A DNA stretch of 64,000 nucleotides from JBCCMQ01 sp039026235 (GTDB lineage Bacteria; Pseudomonadota; Alphaproteobacteria; Rhodobacterales; Rhodobacteraceae): the NCBI GenBank assembly GCA_039026235.1, contig JBCCMQ010000002.1, positions 1 through 64,000 of the forward strand, given 5' to 3'. Shown piece by piece: positions 33,553-41,431 of the stretch (position 1 is its first letter; each line of letters begins with the position of its first letter). Under the pieces are notes generated by a model. The model saw nothing but the letters and a program-made list of their open reading frames with translations. It was not told the origin of the DNA and ran no database searches. The position numbers and the translations under genes were made by a program.

Positions 33553-34271
33553 TCGTTCCGTTCCGCCTTATGCGCGTCGACCAATTCGGCCATAGAGTTG
33601 AAACGAAAATCGAATTCCGGCGTCGTTCCGGGGTCTCTGGTGGCGCCAAATCCGGGCTGACCGTGGCGGCGATAGATCCAGCAGTTGGCCAGCCCGAACT
33701 TCTTGGCCGGTACATGATCGTGAAACAGGCTCTCGGCTGTATGCAGTATCTGTTTGCGGTCGATGCCGATCCGGTCGAGGCCCGTCAGCATCACCTCAAA
33801 GTTCCGGTCCGCGGGTTTGTAAGAGCCGATGTCTTCCGCCGTAAAGCGGCCGTCAAATTCGACTTCAAGTTTGGCATTGCTGTGGGCAAAACTGTCGTTG
33901 TCGACGTTTGAAAGCACGACGAGCTTGTAGTGTCTCTTGAGGTACTTCAGCGCCTCGGCACTGTCGGAAAAGGCCGGCCATTCGCGAACCGATTCACCGT
34001 AGGTAAGGCATTCTTCCCATGTCGCGTGAACGCCCCATTCCTCGGCGAGCCGTTTGTACACAACCGGCAAAAGCTCTTGGTAGCGCTTTGCCGGCGTGAT
34101 CGCCTGGGTGGTTGATTCATGATACGCGTGCGCCTCAAGGATTTCATCCCGGCTTGGCGCCCGACTTAGGCGTGCCGTCAGCGGCTCGAGGCCGGCGATC
34201 ATGCCGGATTCCCAGTCAATCAATGTGCCGTAGACATCGAAGGTCAAAGCTTTGAAATCACTCAAACGCAT
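33549..34271 (-). CDS. HAD-superfamily hydrolase, haloacid dehalogenase type II-like
   Basis: Protein of 240 residues: nucleophile motif ALTFDVYGTLIDWESG at the N terminus, the Ser/Asn motif VVLSNVDNDSF near residue 110, the Lys in EDIGSYKPADRNFE and the acidic fourth motif near ILHTAESLFHDHVPAK. The order matches L-2-haloacid dehalogenases, but such annotations often hide other hydrolases and key specificity residues cannot be judged here. It converges with the SDR gene, the two stops sharing CTAG, and diverges from the SDR at 34403. Substrate unknown. Confidence 0.8.
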   Translation of the reverse strand: MRLSDFKALTFDVYGTLIDWESGMIAGLEPLTARLSRAPSRDEILEAHAYHESTTQAITPAKRYQELLPVVYKRLAEEWGVHATWEECLTYGESVREWPAFSDSAEALKYLKRHYKLVVLSNVDNDSFAHSNAKLEVEFDGRFTAEDIGSYKPADRNFEVMLTGLDRIGIDRKQILHTAESLFHDHVPAKKFGLANCWIYRRHGQPGFGATRDPGTTPEFDFRFNSMAELVDAHKAERND

Positions 34272-34402
34272 GGTGTTTTACTTTCCCTGGATGTGGACTT
34301 ATCCGCCCCGATCTGTGCGGCACCTTCACTTCGATATCGGCAAATGCCAAGTTGGGTGCAATCGAAATCTGGTCCCTTGCGGACCGCAGGGTGGATTGCA
34401 AA

Positions 34403-35173
34403 ATGGACCATATCAAGGGCCTCAGCATCGTTATAACTGGCGCCAGCCGTGGCATTGGCGCCGCGGCTGCAAGCTGGTTGGCGCTCAAAGGCGCGAAAGT
34501 GACACTTGCGGCACGGTCCGAAGATGAAATCCACGCGCTGGCGGATGCCATCAGCCAAGATGGTGGGACTGCAATTGCCACGGCTTGTGACGTTGGCGAC
34601 TATGACAGCCTCCGCGGGGCGATTTCCCAAGCGGAGGCCGCATTTGGTCCTGTCGACGTGCTGGTCAACAACGCCGGAATAATCGATCCGATCACACGTT
34701 TTGAGGACAGCGACCCGTCCGACTGGTCCAGGGTGATCACGATCAATCTTCTTGGGGTTTATCACGGCATGCGCGCCGTGCTGCCGGGTATGAAGGCGCG
34801 CGGCAAGGGAACGATCATCAACATCTCATCCGGAGCGGCGACGGGGGCGCTTGAGGGATGGAGCCACTATTGTGCGTCCAAGGCGGGCGCGTTGGCCCTC
34901 ACACGCTGTGGGGACAAGGAAATGAGCGCCCATGGCGTCACAGTTGTTGGGCTGAGCCCGGGAACGGTAGCGACCGACATGCAGCACGAGATCAAATCAT
35001 CCGGCGTGAACCCTGTCAGCCAGCTTGATTGGTCGGACCATATCCCACCTGAAGATGTGGCCCAGGCCATTGGCTATCTCTGCGGTCCGGGTGCCGCGGC
35101 CCATGCCGGTACAGATCTTCGCCTTCGCGATGCCGAAGCGCGCGCCGAGGTGGGCCTTGCGCCGCGCGACTAG
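34403..35173 (+). CDS. Short-chain dehydrogenase/reductase
   Basis: Classical SDR of 256 residues: IVITGASRGIGAAAASWL, NNAG in VLVNNAGIIDP, catalytic Ser in INISSGAATGALEGW and Tyr-Lys in HYCASKAGAL. The ATG at 34403 follows AGGGTGG; an upstream GTG/ATG extension to 34352 lacks support. A short hairpin GGTCC-cttgc-GGACC (34371-34385) lies just ahead of the ribosome site. The gene is divergent from the HAD gene, and its TAG stop overlaps that of the converging XRE regulator gene in CTAG. The substrate is unknown; a polyol or 3-oxoacyl compound is typical. Confidence 0.83.
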   Translation: MDHIKGLSIVITGASRGIGAAAASWLALKGAKVTLAARSEDEIHALADAISQDGGTAIATACDVGDYDSLRGAISQAEAAFGPVDVLVNNAGIIDPITRFEDSDPSDWSRVITINLLGVYHGMRAVLPGMKARGKGTIINISSGAATGALEGWSHYCASKAGALALTRCGDKEMSAHGVTVVGLSPGTVATDMQHEIKSSGVNPVSQLDWSDHIPPEDVAQAIGYLCGPGAAAHAGTDLRLRDAEARAEVGLAPRD

Positions 35174-36030
35174 GCGCCGATTTCAGCGTCAAGATCAGTC
35201 AAAACCTGCGGCAATTCACGCGCCGACACAAAGGCTTCGCGGATGAGCCAGTCAAAATGGGCGGTGATACCCCTGACCCGGTCGCGGTCGCGAAACGCCA
35301 CATAGTTCCGGCCCAGGTAAATGACCGCCAGCAAGGGGCCGAAAATGGTTATGGGGGAGGAGTAGACGCGCCGGGCGTCATAAAGAAAAATGCGCAGCGA
35401 AGGATAAAGCTGATCGTGAATCTCACGGATCCTTGCAAGCTGCCGGCGCCTTACCTCAAACGGCAGCCCGACGTAGTAGCCTGTCGCCCGCGCCATTGAA
35501 TCAAGCTCATACCACGGCAGTGCGATCTCGTAGTCCGAATGCCCCTGGCGCATCCAGTCCAGATGATCGGCGCTGGTCGCAACCGCCTGACCGGTCGTCC
35601 GGCCAAGGTGGGGTTTGTATTCCCATTCGAGCATCTCCGGCGTCTTCAGCATGTCGGGCAGCGTCGCCGGAACATGGCGGACCTTGTAGCCCGTTGCTTC
35701 GCGGTGCCAGGAAATGATGTGTTCGTCGACCAAGGCACGCGGCGCTTCGGTCATCAGAAGATTTGCCGCCATAAGTTCGGCGGCGCGCTCGGGATGCTCG
35801 GCCAGTCCCAGCAGCCAGTCCGCCGATACGCCAAGAAGGGCTGCGCATTCTCCGACAACTTGCGCGTTGGGCAGGCGCGTGCTGTCCGGCGCAAGGATCT
35901 GACTGATGGTTGAGCGATCCACACCGATCCCGCGCGCAAGTTTGGCCCGGCTTAAGCCTTCGCTGTCCATGGCCTGTTTCAGCCGCCTTCGGAAAAGATC
36001 CGCGCGGGCGCGTTTGTCGGTTTTTTCCAT
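35170..36030 (-). CDS. XRE-family helix-turn-helix transcriptional regulator with long C-terminal domain
   Basis: Protein of 286 residues. Residues 10-75 are an XRE/Cro helix-turn-helix (GLSRAKLARGIGVDRSTISQ, then LGVSADWLLGL). The remaining 200 residues contain no named domain I recognise; they include an aromatic-rich stretch (MLEWEYKPHLGRTTGQAVA) and ELDSMARATGYYVGLPFEVR, and are probably a ligand-sensing module. It is divergent from the fatty acid desaturase gene at 36144, so it is a candidate regulator of that gene and itself. A near-palindrome AGTC-GT-GACT at 36032-36041 overlaps its own ribosome-binding region. Confidence 0.8.
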   Translation of the reverse strand: MEKTDKRARADLFRRRLKQAMDSEGLSRAKLARGIGVDRSTISQILAPDSTRLPNAQVVGECAALLGVSADWLLGLAEHPERAAELMAANLLMTEAPRALVDEHIISWHREATGYKVRHVPATLPDMLKTPEMLEWEYKPHLGRTTGQAVATSADHLDWMRQGHSDYEIALPWYELDSMARATGYYVGLPFEVRRRQLARIREIHDQLYPSLRIFLYDARRVYSSPITIFGPLLAVIYLGRNYVAFRDRDRVRGITAHFDWLIREAFVSARELPQVLTDLDAEIGA

Positions 36031-36143
36031 CAGTCGTGACTAAATTCACCAGAGTTGGCTTTTCGATGCTTGAATACAGTCTCCTCAGCCATGCGCGCAA
36101 GACCTAACGTGCTTCAGTCACCAGTATGGATGAGGGCTCTTAA

Positions 36144-37058
36144 GTGCACTGGCACGTCTCAGGCCGGATTGAATGGCCGACCCTGACACTTATCATTTGC
36201 GTCTATCTCGCGTTCGCTGTGGCAACCACGTGGCTGGCGGACCAGTCTCTCACCGCATCGATCCTCATGACATCCGTGTTGATCGCGTTTTTCTCATCGT
36301 TGCAGCACGAAGTGATTCACGGTCATCCAACCAAGGACCAACGGCTGAATGATCTGTTGGTTTTTCCGGCGCTTAACCTGGCAATTCCCTATGCCAGATT
36401 TCGCGACACCCATATTGCTCACCATAAGGATTCTCGTCTGACTGATCCATTCGACGACCCGGAATCGAACTACCTGGATGCGTCGGTGTGGCGGAAACTT
36501 CCTCGGCTGATCCGGTTTGTGCTCGCCGCTAACAACACCCTTTTGGGGCGGTTGATCATCGGGCCAGCGGTTGCACAAGTGATGTTCATTGCGTCCGACG
36601 TCAGAGCCTTTCGCGAAGGAGACTTGAAGGTCGTGACTGGATGGCTGTGGCATATTCCCGCGGCGATCCTTGTCATTTTATGGTTGAAGGTCGCAGGAGC
36701 GATGCCGCTCTGGGCCTATGGATTGGCTGTCTACGCCGGCCTCTCTTTCCTGAAGATCCGCACCTTCGCTGAACACCAGGCGCATGTGCTTAGCCGGGGG
36801 CGCAGCGTCATCATCGAAGACCGTGGGTTTCTGGCCTTTCTGTTTCTCAACAACAACCTTCACGCGGTCCATCACATGCACCCGAAACTGCCCTGGTACG
36901 CATTGCCCAGCCGCTATTTTGAGAGGCGAGCGCACTATTTGCGTCACAATGGTGGCTACCGATTTGGCTCTTACGCGGATGTCTTTCGCAGGTATTTCCT
37001 GTCTTCTAAGGATCCCGTCCCGCATCCTCTTTGGTCGCGCGACGAACCACCGGCCTGA
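36144..37058 (+). CDS. Membrane fatty acid desaturase
   Basis: Integral membrane di-iron desaturase/hydroxylase of 304 residues. All three histidine clusters are visible: HEVIHGH (about residue 56), HIAHHKD (about residue 94) and LHAVHHMHP (about residue 240), plus the extra EHQAH. Four or so transmembrane helices are spaced between them. It would introduce a double bond or hydroxyl into an acyl chain or similar lipid. The start is a GTG at 36144 following GAGGGC. The divergent XRE regulator suggests local control. Exact substrate unknown; small desaturases of this form in this bacterial group often act on membrane lipid acyl chains. Confidence 0.87.
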   Translation: MHWHVSGRIEWPTLTLIICVYLAFAVATTWLADQSLTASILMTSVLIAFFSSLQHEVIHGHPTKDQRLNDLLVFPALNLAIPYARFRDTHIAHHKDSRLTDPFDDPESNYLDASVWRKLPRLIRFVLAANNTLLGRLIIGPAVAQVMFIASDVRAFREGDLKVVTGWLWHIPAAILVILWLKVAGAMPLWAYGLAVYAGLSFLKIRTFAEHQAHVLSRGRSVIIEDRGFLAFLFLNNNLHAVHHMHPKLPWYALPSRYFERRAHYLRHNGGYRFGSYADVFRRYFLSSKDPVPHPLWSRDEPPA

Positions 37059-37109
37059 TCCGGTCCTGGGTCTGCTGGATCTTTCACGGATGCCGTGCCA
37101 TCAGGCGCC

Positions 37110-38030
37110 ATGATCGCGGCATGGATCCCGGTAACTCTCGCGGCTGCCTTTGTGCAGAACCTACGCTTCATGCTGCAGAAGCATCTTGCTTCGACGGGCT
37201 TCAGCCCGGCCGGGTCGACTTTTGCCAGGTTTGTCTTTGCCGCGCCTCTCGTCGCTCTTTTGGCGCTGAGCTACGGCACCGTCTCAGGCCAAATACGCCC
37301 AACGATGCCCACATCGTTCTGGGGCTTCGCATTGCTCGGCGCGCTTTGTCAGATCCTGGCGACAGTGTGCGTCGTGGCGGTCTTCGCGCACCGCAACTTC
37401 GCCGTCGGAATGACGTTCAAAAAGACCGAGGCAATGCTGGCGGCGGTCGTGGGTGTGATCCTTCTGGGTGATCCGCTGTCATGGGTCGGCGGTGCGGCGC
37501 TGGCGATTGGATTTGTCGGTCTTGTTTTTTTGAGTGATCCCCCGGATGCCACCGGGCCATTGGTGCGGCGCATTTTCAATCGCGCGGCGGGGCTCGGTCT
37601 CGCATCGGGTGTTTTCTTTGCGTTCTCGGCCAACAGCTATCGTGGCGCGTCGCTGGCGCTTGGCTCGGGCGACGCCTTTCTGCGCGCAGCCACCACGCTT
37701 GCCATTGTGACCGCGGTCCAGACCGTGGGGCTTGGTGCCTGGCTGATTTGGCGCGAGCCCGGGCAGGTGTCGCGGGTGCTGTCCCATTGGCGCGTAACGG
37801 CCATGGTCGGATTAACGAGCCTTACCGGATCACTCTGCTGGTTTACCGCCTACACGTTGCAGACCGCCGCCTACGTCAATGCGGTCGGTCAGGTCGAGCT
37901 TATTTTCAGCTATTTGGCGTCTGTGCTTTTCTTTCGCGAACGCACGACCGTTCGCGAAACGGCGGGCATGGCGATCCTTATCGTCAGCGTGCTCATGATA
38001 ATTGCGTTTGTTCGCCCGCCCTCCCTGTAA
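37110..38030 (+). CDS. DMT-superfamily transporter (EamA-like)
   Basis: Ten-helix drug/metabolite transporter of about 306 residues with two EamA-like halves; the second ends with VGQVELIFSYLASVLFFRERTT, the usual EamA closing motif. The charged motif FKKTEAMLAAVVGVILLGD closes the first half. The ATG at 37110 is chosen; a GTG at 37095 would add five residues. Its 3' end overlaps the end of the converging Nudix gene by 38 bases, a rather long convergent overlap. Substrate unknown (amino acids, nucleobases or metabolite export are typical). Confidence 0.82.
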   Translation: MIAAWIPVTLAAAFVQNLRFMLQKHLASTGFSPAGSTFARFVFAAPLVALLALSYGTVSGQIRPTMPTSFWGFALLGALCQILATVCVVAVFAHRNFAVGMTFKKTEAMLAAVVGVILLGDPLSWVGGAALAIGFVGLVFLSDPPDATGPLVRRIFNRAAGLGLASGVFFAFSANSYRGASLALGSGDAFLRAATTLAIVTAVQTVGLGAWLIWREPGQVSRVLSHWRVTAMVGLTSLTGSLCWFTAYTLQTAAYVNAVGQVELIFSYLASVLFFRERTTVRETAGMAILIVSVLMIIAFVRPPSL

Positions 38031-38706
38031 TGCGGAGGAAGTGACTTCTTTCATCGTCATTGCGAAAGAAGGGCACGGATGGCGGGATCTGTCCCAATTG
38101 CCCCGCTTGCACCCACTTGCGAACTTCCGCCAGCACCACCTGCGTGATGAACGGCAGCGGAAAACGGTCTGCCTGATCAAGCTGGACCCACTGTAAATGG
38201 CTTAACTCATCGGACGCAGCCGAAAAGTCTTCGGCCGAGCCGACCAGCGATGCCGCATCCGCAATAAAGAACCGGGCGTCAAAACGGCGTGGTCGCCCGG
38301 GTGGGGTGATCGCCCGGAAAAAGAAACGCAGCGCGTCCGCATCCGGGCAAAGGCCTCGGGCAGCAAAGGTTGACCAGTCCGGGCTGACCTCACCGGGCCA
38401 ATCCCCTTCTTTTCCCAGGGCGAGTCCAGCTTCCTCCCATAGCTCGCGGATTGCCGCCACCGCCAGGGGCGCCCCTATGCCCGCTGGTGCATCGGCCTCA
38501 AGGCGTTTTGAACAGAGTTCTGACAGAGGATTAAGCAAGTTGATGTTGTGGTCGCCGGGGTCGAGCGCGCCACCGGGGAAGACGAATTTCTCAGGGAAGA
38601 AGACGGCGTTTTTTCCGCGCTGTCCCATCAATACCGAGGGTTTGGAGCCGGGATTGCGCACCAGCACAACGGTTGCTGCATCCCGTACTGCGTCTTTTCC
38701 GTTCAA
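37993..38706 (-). CDS. Nudix hydrolase
   Basis: Protein of 237 residues with an unusually spaced Nudix signature: FVFPGGALDPGDH near residue 42, then after an insert, AAIRELWEEAGLALG near residue 85, which supplies the REx2EExGx catalytic helix. The 20-odd residue insert between the Gly-Gly and the helix places it with the NUDT7/NUDT8- or NUDT19-like CoA diphosphatase-type branch rather than MutT. Likely hydrolysis of CoA, acyl-CoA or nucleoside diphosphate derivatives. It lies 27 bases downstream of the DUF983 gene on the same strand, so the two are probably co-transcribed. This pair is common in this bacterial group. Confidence 0.83.
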   Translation of the reverse strand: MNGKDAVRDAATVVLVRNPGSKPSVLMGQRGKNAVFFPEKFVFPGGALDPGDHNINLLNPLSELCSKRLEADAPAGIGAPLAVAAIRELWEEAGLALGKEGDWPGEVSPDWSTFAARGLCPDADALRFFFRAITPPGRPRRFDARFFIADAASLVGSAEDFSAASDELSHLQWVQLDQADRFPLPFITQVVLAEVRKWVQAGQLGQIPPSVPFFRNDDERSHFLRITGRAGEQTQLS

Positions 38707-38733
38707 TACAACCTGAGCCCCCAGACTGGTGGC

Positions 38734-39138
38734 CTAGCGCGCGCCGAAACCGTGCATGCGCTTGGCCCACTGGAATCCCACAATAGCACCTTTGATGCGG
38801 GGCAAAAGGTAAAGCGACAGGGCCACGCAAATGACCGAAAAACCGGTCGCCATGATCACCGGGTCCGGCCGAAACGCGACAAAGGTGATATGGATCATCG
38901 GTATCATAACATGCCCGACAATCAGGATGGTAAGGTAGGCCGGTCCATCATCGGCCCGGTGATGGTGAAACTCTTCTCCACACGCGGCGCAATGGTCGCG
39001 CACTTTCAGATACCCGTCCATCAACGGACCGGATCCGCAACGCGGGCAGCGGCGCCTGAAACCAAGACCGACTGCCCGGCGCACCGGCCTTTCGTATTCC
39101 TCGGCTCTCTCGGGGATCTCTGATTGCGATGTCGCCAT
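38734..39138 (-). CDS. DUF983 family zinc-ribbon membrane protein
   Basis: Small membrane protein of 134 residues. An N-terminal zinc-ribbon has two pairs of cysteines (RRCPRCGSGPL and HCAACGEEF), followed by two transmembrane helices (LTILIVGHVMIPMIHITFVA and VIMATGFSVICVALSLYLLP). This is the DUF983 layout; the function is unknown. It is the first gene of a pair with the Nudix hydrolase. Confidence 0.83.
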   Translation of the reverse strand: MATSQSEIPERAEEYERPVRRAVGLGFRRRCPRCGSGPLMDGYLKVRDHCAACGEEFHHHRADDGPAYLTILIVGHVMIPMIHITFVAFRPDPVIMATGFSVICVALSLYLLPRIKGAIVGFQWAKRMHGFGAR

Positions 39139-39309
39139 GGCGGCACTTGTTTCGCAAAGCCTTGGAAAATGCCAGTCCCGATGGAGGCTCGCGTCGCCGT
39201 GTCGCGGCCGTGGGAAGCTGTGTTATTTTTTTCGACGGAACCTCCTGGGCTACGCGTTTGCACTGCATGTCGAAGCGAAATTCGGCGGTTTAGAAAGATG
39301 GAGAGAAAG

Positions 39310-39822
39310 ATGGCAGGACGTATGAGTAACGCCGTGAAAATAATGCTGATCGTGAGCGTGTCAGCGGTCGCGGTCGCAACAAGTGCGCAGGCGCAAATCG
39401 GTCAACGCAGCCAGGCCGATGCAGAACGGTTCTTTGAGCGATTTGACGCAGACGGTGATGGCACAGTCACTCAGGCTGAGGTTGATGCGGTGCAGGCCGA
39501 GCGCTTTGGCGCGCTCGACGCCGATGGCGACGGCAACGTAAGCGCAGAAGAGCTTGAGGCATCGATGCAAGCCGCTTCGCAGGAACGCATTCGAAACAAC
39601 GTTACGCGTATGATCGAGCGTGCGGATGCGGATGGCGACGGTCTTTTGACCCAGGAAGAAATCGAGACCGCCCGCGAATCGCGGACCCGTGGCAACGTCT
39701 TTGAACGCATCGATGCCAACGGTGACGGCAGCGTCTCGCGGGAAGAGTTTGAGACGGCGCGTAGCGAAATGAATGCTCGGGGCGGCAAATTCCGTCGCGG
39801 CGGCAGTGAAAACCGTAACTGA
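39310..39822 (+). CDS. Periplasmic EF-hand calcium-binding protein
   Basis: Exported protein of 170 residues. A signal peptide covers about residues 1-30 (IMLIVSVSAVAVATSAQAQ). Four EF-hand loops follow: DADGDGTVTQAE, DADGDGNVSAEE, DADGDGLLTQEE and DANGDGSVSREE, all with the acidic positions at 1, 3, 5 and 12, so all four should bind calcium. The C-terminal tail is basic (NARGGKFRRGG). The ATG at 39310 is preferred because GGAGAG lies just upstream; a downstream ATG (39322) is possible. It precedes an ECF sigma factor gene by 99 bases and may be co-transcribed or a target. Confidence 0.82.
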   Translation: MAGRMSNAVKIMLIVSVSAVAVATSAQAQIGQRSQADAERFFERFDADGDGTVTQAEVDAVQAERFGALDADGDGNVSAEELEASMQAASQERIRNNVTRMIERADADGDGLLTQEEIETARESRTRGNVFERIDANGDGSVSREEFETARSEMNARGGKFRRGGSENRN

Positions 39823-39921
39823 CACCACTCACGGTGCAGGCGGTCGAAGCGTGTCGGTGCCTATTGCACCAATTGCTTCGGCCGGCATAGTGCAGAGGTC
39901 TCTTGGTTGTTCCGATAGCAG

Positions 39922-40500
39922 ATGCCAGAACCCGAGGATTCAGATGCCGCGCTTCTGGCACGGTATGGTGCCGGCGATGTCGGCGCCGCGCAGATTCTAT
40001 CGAAGCGTTTGGTGCCGGCTGTTATGGCCTTTGCCGCACGCACGCTAGGTGATCGGGCCGAGGCAGAGGACGTGGCACAGGAAACAATGCTTCGACTATG
40101 GCGGATGGCGCCCAACTGGCAATCGGGCGAGGCGACGGTAAAGACATGGGTGTACCGTGTGGCGTCAAACCTTTGCACGGACCGGCTGCGCAAACGCGGC
40201 CGTGTGACTGTGTCCGATCCGACTGATTTTGATCAGATGCGGGACGAGACCGAAGGCGGGCAGGAACGGCTTGAAAGGATCGAGCGGGCGACAGCGCTGC
40301 AAAACGCCCTGGAAAGCCTGCCGCCCCGGCAAAGCCAAGCGGTCATTCTGCGCCATATCGAGGGTTTGTCGAACCCGGAGATCGCGCAGATTATGGAGAT
40401 CGGCGTTGAAGCGGTGGAAAGCCTTACGGCACGGGGAAAGCGCGCATTGGCCGAAAGGCTTCTGCCGCAGGCTGCAAAGTTGGGACTAGACAATGGCTGA
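39922..40500 (+). CDS. ECF-type RNA polymerase sigma factor
   Basis: Sigma-70 family protein of 192 residues with only regions 2 and 4. Region 2: VMAFAARTLGDRAEAEDVAQETMLRLWR and TWVYRVASNLCTDRLR read across residues 33-90. Region 4: LPPRQSQAVILRHIEGLSNPEIAQIM near residue 135, with the recognition helix GVEAVESLTARGKRAL. The following gene overlaps its end by eight bases and encodes a membrane-anchored acidic protein, so that protein is the likely anti-sigma factor. Together with the CpxP-like gene this looks like an envelope-stress or metal-stress sigma unit. Confidence 0.88.
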   Translation: MPEPEDSDAALLARYGAGDVGAAQILSKRLVPAVMAFAARTLGDRAEAEDVAQETMLRLWRMAPNWQSGEATVKTWVYRVASNLCTDRLRKRGRVTVSDPTDFDQMRDETEGGQERLERIERATALQNALESLPPRQSQAVILRHIEGLSNPEIAQIMEIGVEAVESLTARGKRALAERLLPQAAKLGLDNG

Positions 40501-40882
40501 GGCAGAACACAAAGCGGAAACGGACGGCGGCTTGGAAGCCTTTTTTGAGGCTTCCCGCCAGGAACAGCCGCCGCTGTCGCCTGCGCTGATGGCGCGGGTG
40601 CAGGCGGATGCGGAACGCGAGTTGGAAAGATCCGCGGTGCGACCGTCACAGGAGGCCGCGCCTGCGCGTGGATTCAACAACCTTCTGGCCTCTCTGTCCG
40701 ACGCCTTGGGTGGTTGGGCCGGGGCCGGTGGCCTTGTCGCGGCGACGCTGGTCGGCGCCTGGATCGGCGTTGCGGCGCCCGATACGGTCGGCACCTACAG
40801 TGGCCTTATCGGTACTTCGGAAGGCGATCCTTCGGAGTGGCTGTCTTACCCCGATGTCGGCTTTGATCTGGGTGGGGTCTAG
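40493..40882 (+). CDS. Probable anti-sigma factor, single-span membrane protein
   Basis: Protein of 129 residues. The N-terminal 65 residues are soluble, charged and helical (GGLEAFFEASRQEQPPLSPA, MARVQADAERELERS). One glycine-rich transmembrane segment follows (GGLVAATLVGAWIGVAA), and a short periplasmic tail rich in Asp, Ser and Tyr ends the protein. This is the topology of anti-sigma factors, and the gene overlaps the sigma gene by eight bases. No zinc-binding His-x3-Cys-x2-Cys motif is present, so it would be a non-ZAS type. I recognise no named family; function is inferred from position and topology. Confidence 0.65.
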   Translation: MAEAEHKAETDGGLEAFFEASRQEQPPLSPALMARVQADAERELERSAVRPSQEAAPARGFNNLLASLSDALGGWAGAGGLVAATLVGAWIGVAAPDTVGTYSGLIGTSEGDPSEWLSYPDVGFDLGGV

Positions 40883-40885
40883 GAC

Positions 40886-41425
40886 ATGGAAGACGAACAG
40901 GGATCAGATAAGGAGCCGAAAAGGGCCGAGTACCGTACGGCGCCCTGGGTTCGCATCCTTCTGGTGGCCTCGCTGGCAATGAACCTTCTTGTCGTCGGTG
41001 CCGTGAGCAGCTTTATCTTGCGCGATGGCCAGGGGCCGCGGGGCGGCCCCGGGCGCCCTCCGGCACTTTCAGAGGCCGGGCTGGGACCGCTTGTTGCCGT
41101 TCTTGATCCGCAAAGCAGACAGGAAATTCGCGGCGCCTTGCAGGAAGCCGGGCCAAGGTTCCGCGCGCTGCGCGACGAAACCCGGCAGGAAATGACCCTG
41201 GTGCTTGCGGCACTACGCGCCGACGAATTCGATCCTTCGGTGTTTGATGCGATTTTTGACCGCCAGGCGCCGAGGGTGCGCGAAATGCGCGATATTGGCC
41301 AATCGGCATTGATTGAACGACTGGCGGACATGACTGTCGCTGAAAGGCGTGCGCTGGCCGATCGCATGGAAGAAGCGATCGCCCGCGCCAGTTCCCGGCC
41401 CAAGATGCGTGACAAGAAAAAATAA
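40886..41425 (+). CDS. CpxP/ZraP-like periplasmic heavy-metal sensor
   Basis: Protein of 179 residues: an N-terminal membrane anchor (WVRILLVASLAMNLLVVGAVSSF), a Gly/Pro linker, then an all-helical periplasmic domain with two LTxxQ-like helical segments (LDPQSRQEIRGALQEAGPR and LADMTVAERRALADRMEEA). This matches the heavy-metal-resistance/CpxP-like family, whose members sense metals or misfolded envelope proteins. It begins four bases after the putative anti-sigma gene, so sigma, anti-sigma and sensor form one transcript. A likely role is an extracytoplasmic modulator of the anti-sigma protein; this is inference. Confidence 0.75.
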   Translation: MEDEQGSDKEPKRAEYRTAPWVRILLVASLAMNLLVVGAVSSFILRDGQGPRGGPGRPPALSEAGLGPLVAVLDPQSRQEIRGALQEAGPRFRALRDETRQEMTLVLAALRADEFDPSVFDAIFDRQAPRVREMRDIGQSALIERLADMTVAERRALADRMEEAIARASSRPKMRDKKK

Positions 41426-41431
41426 GCGTGC

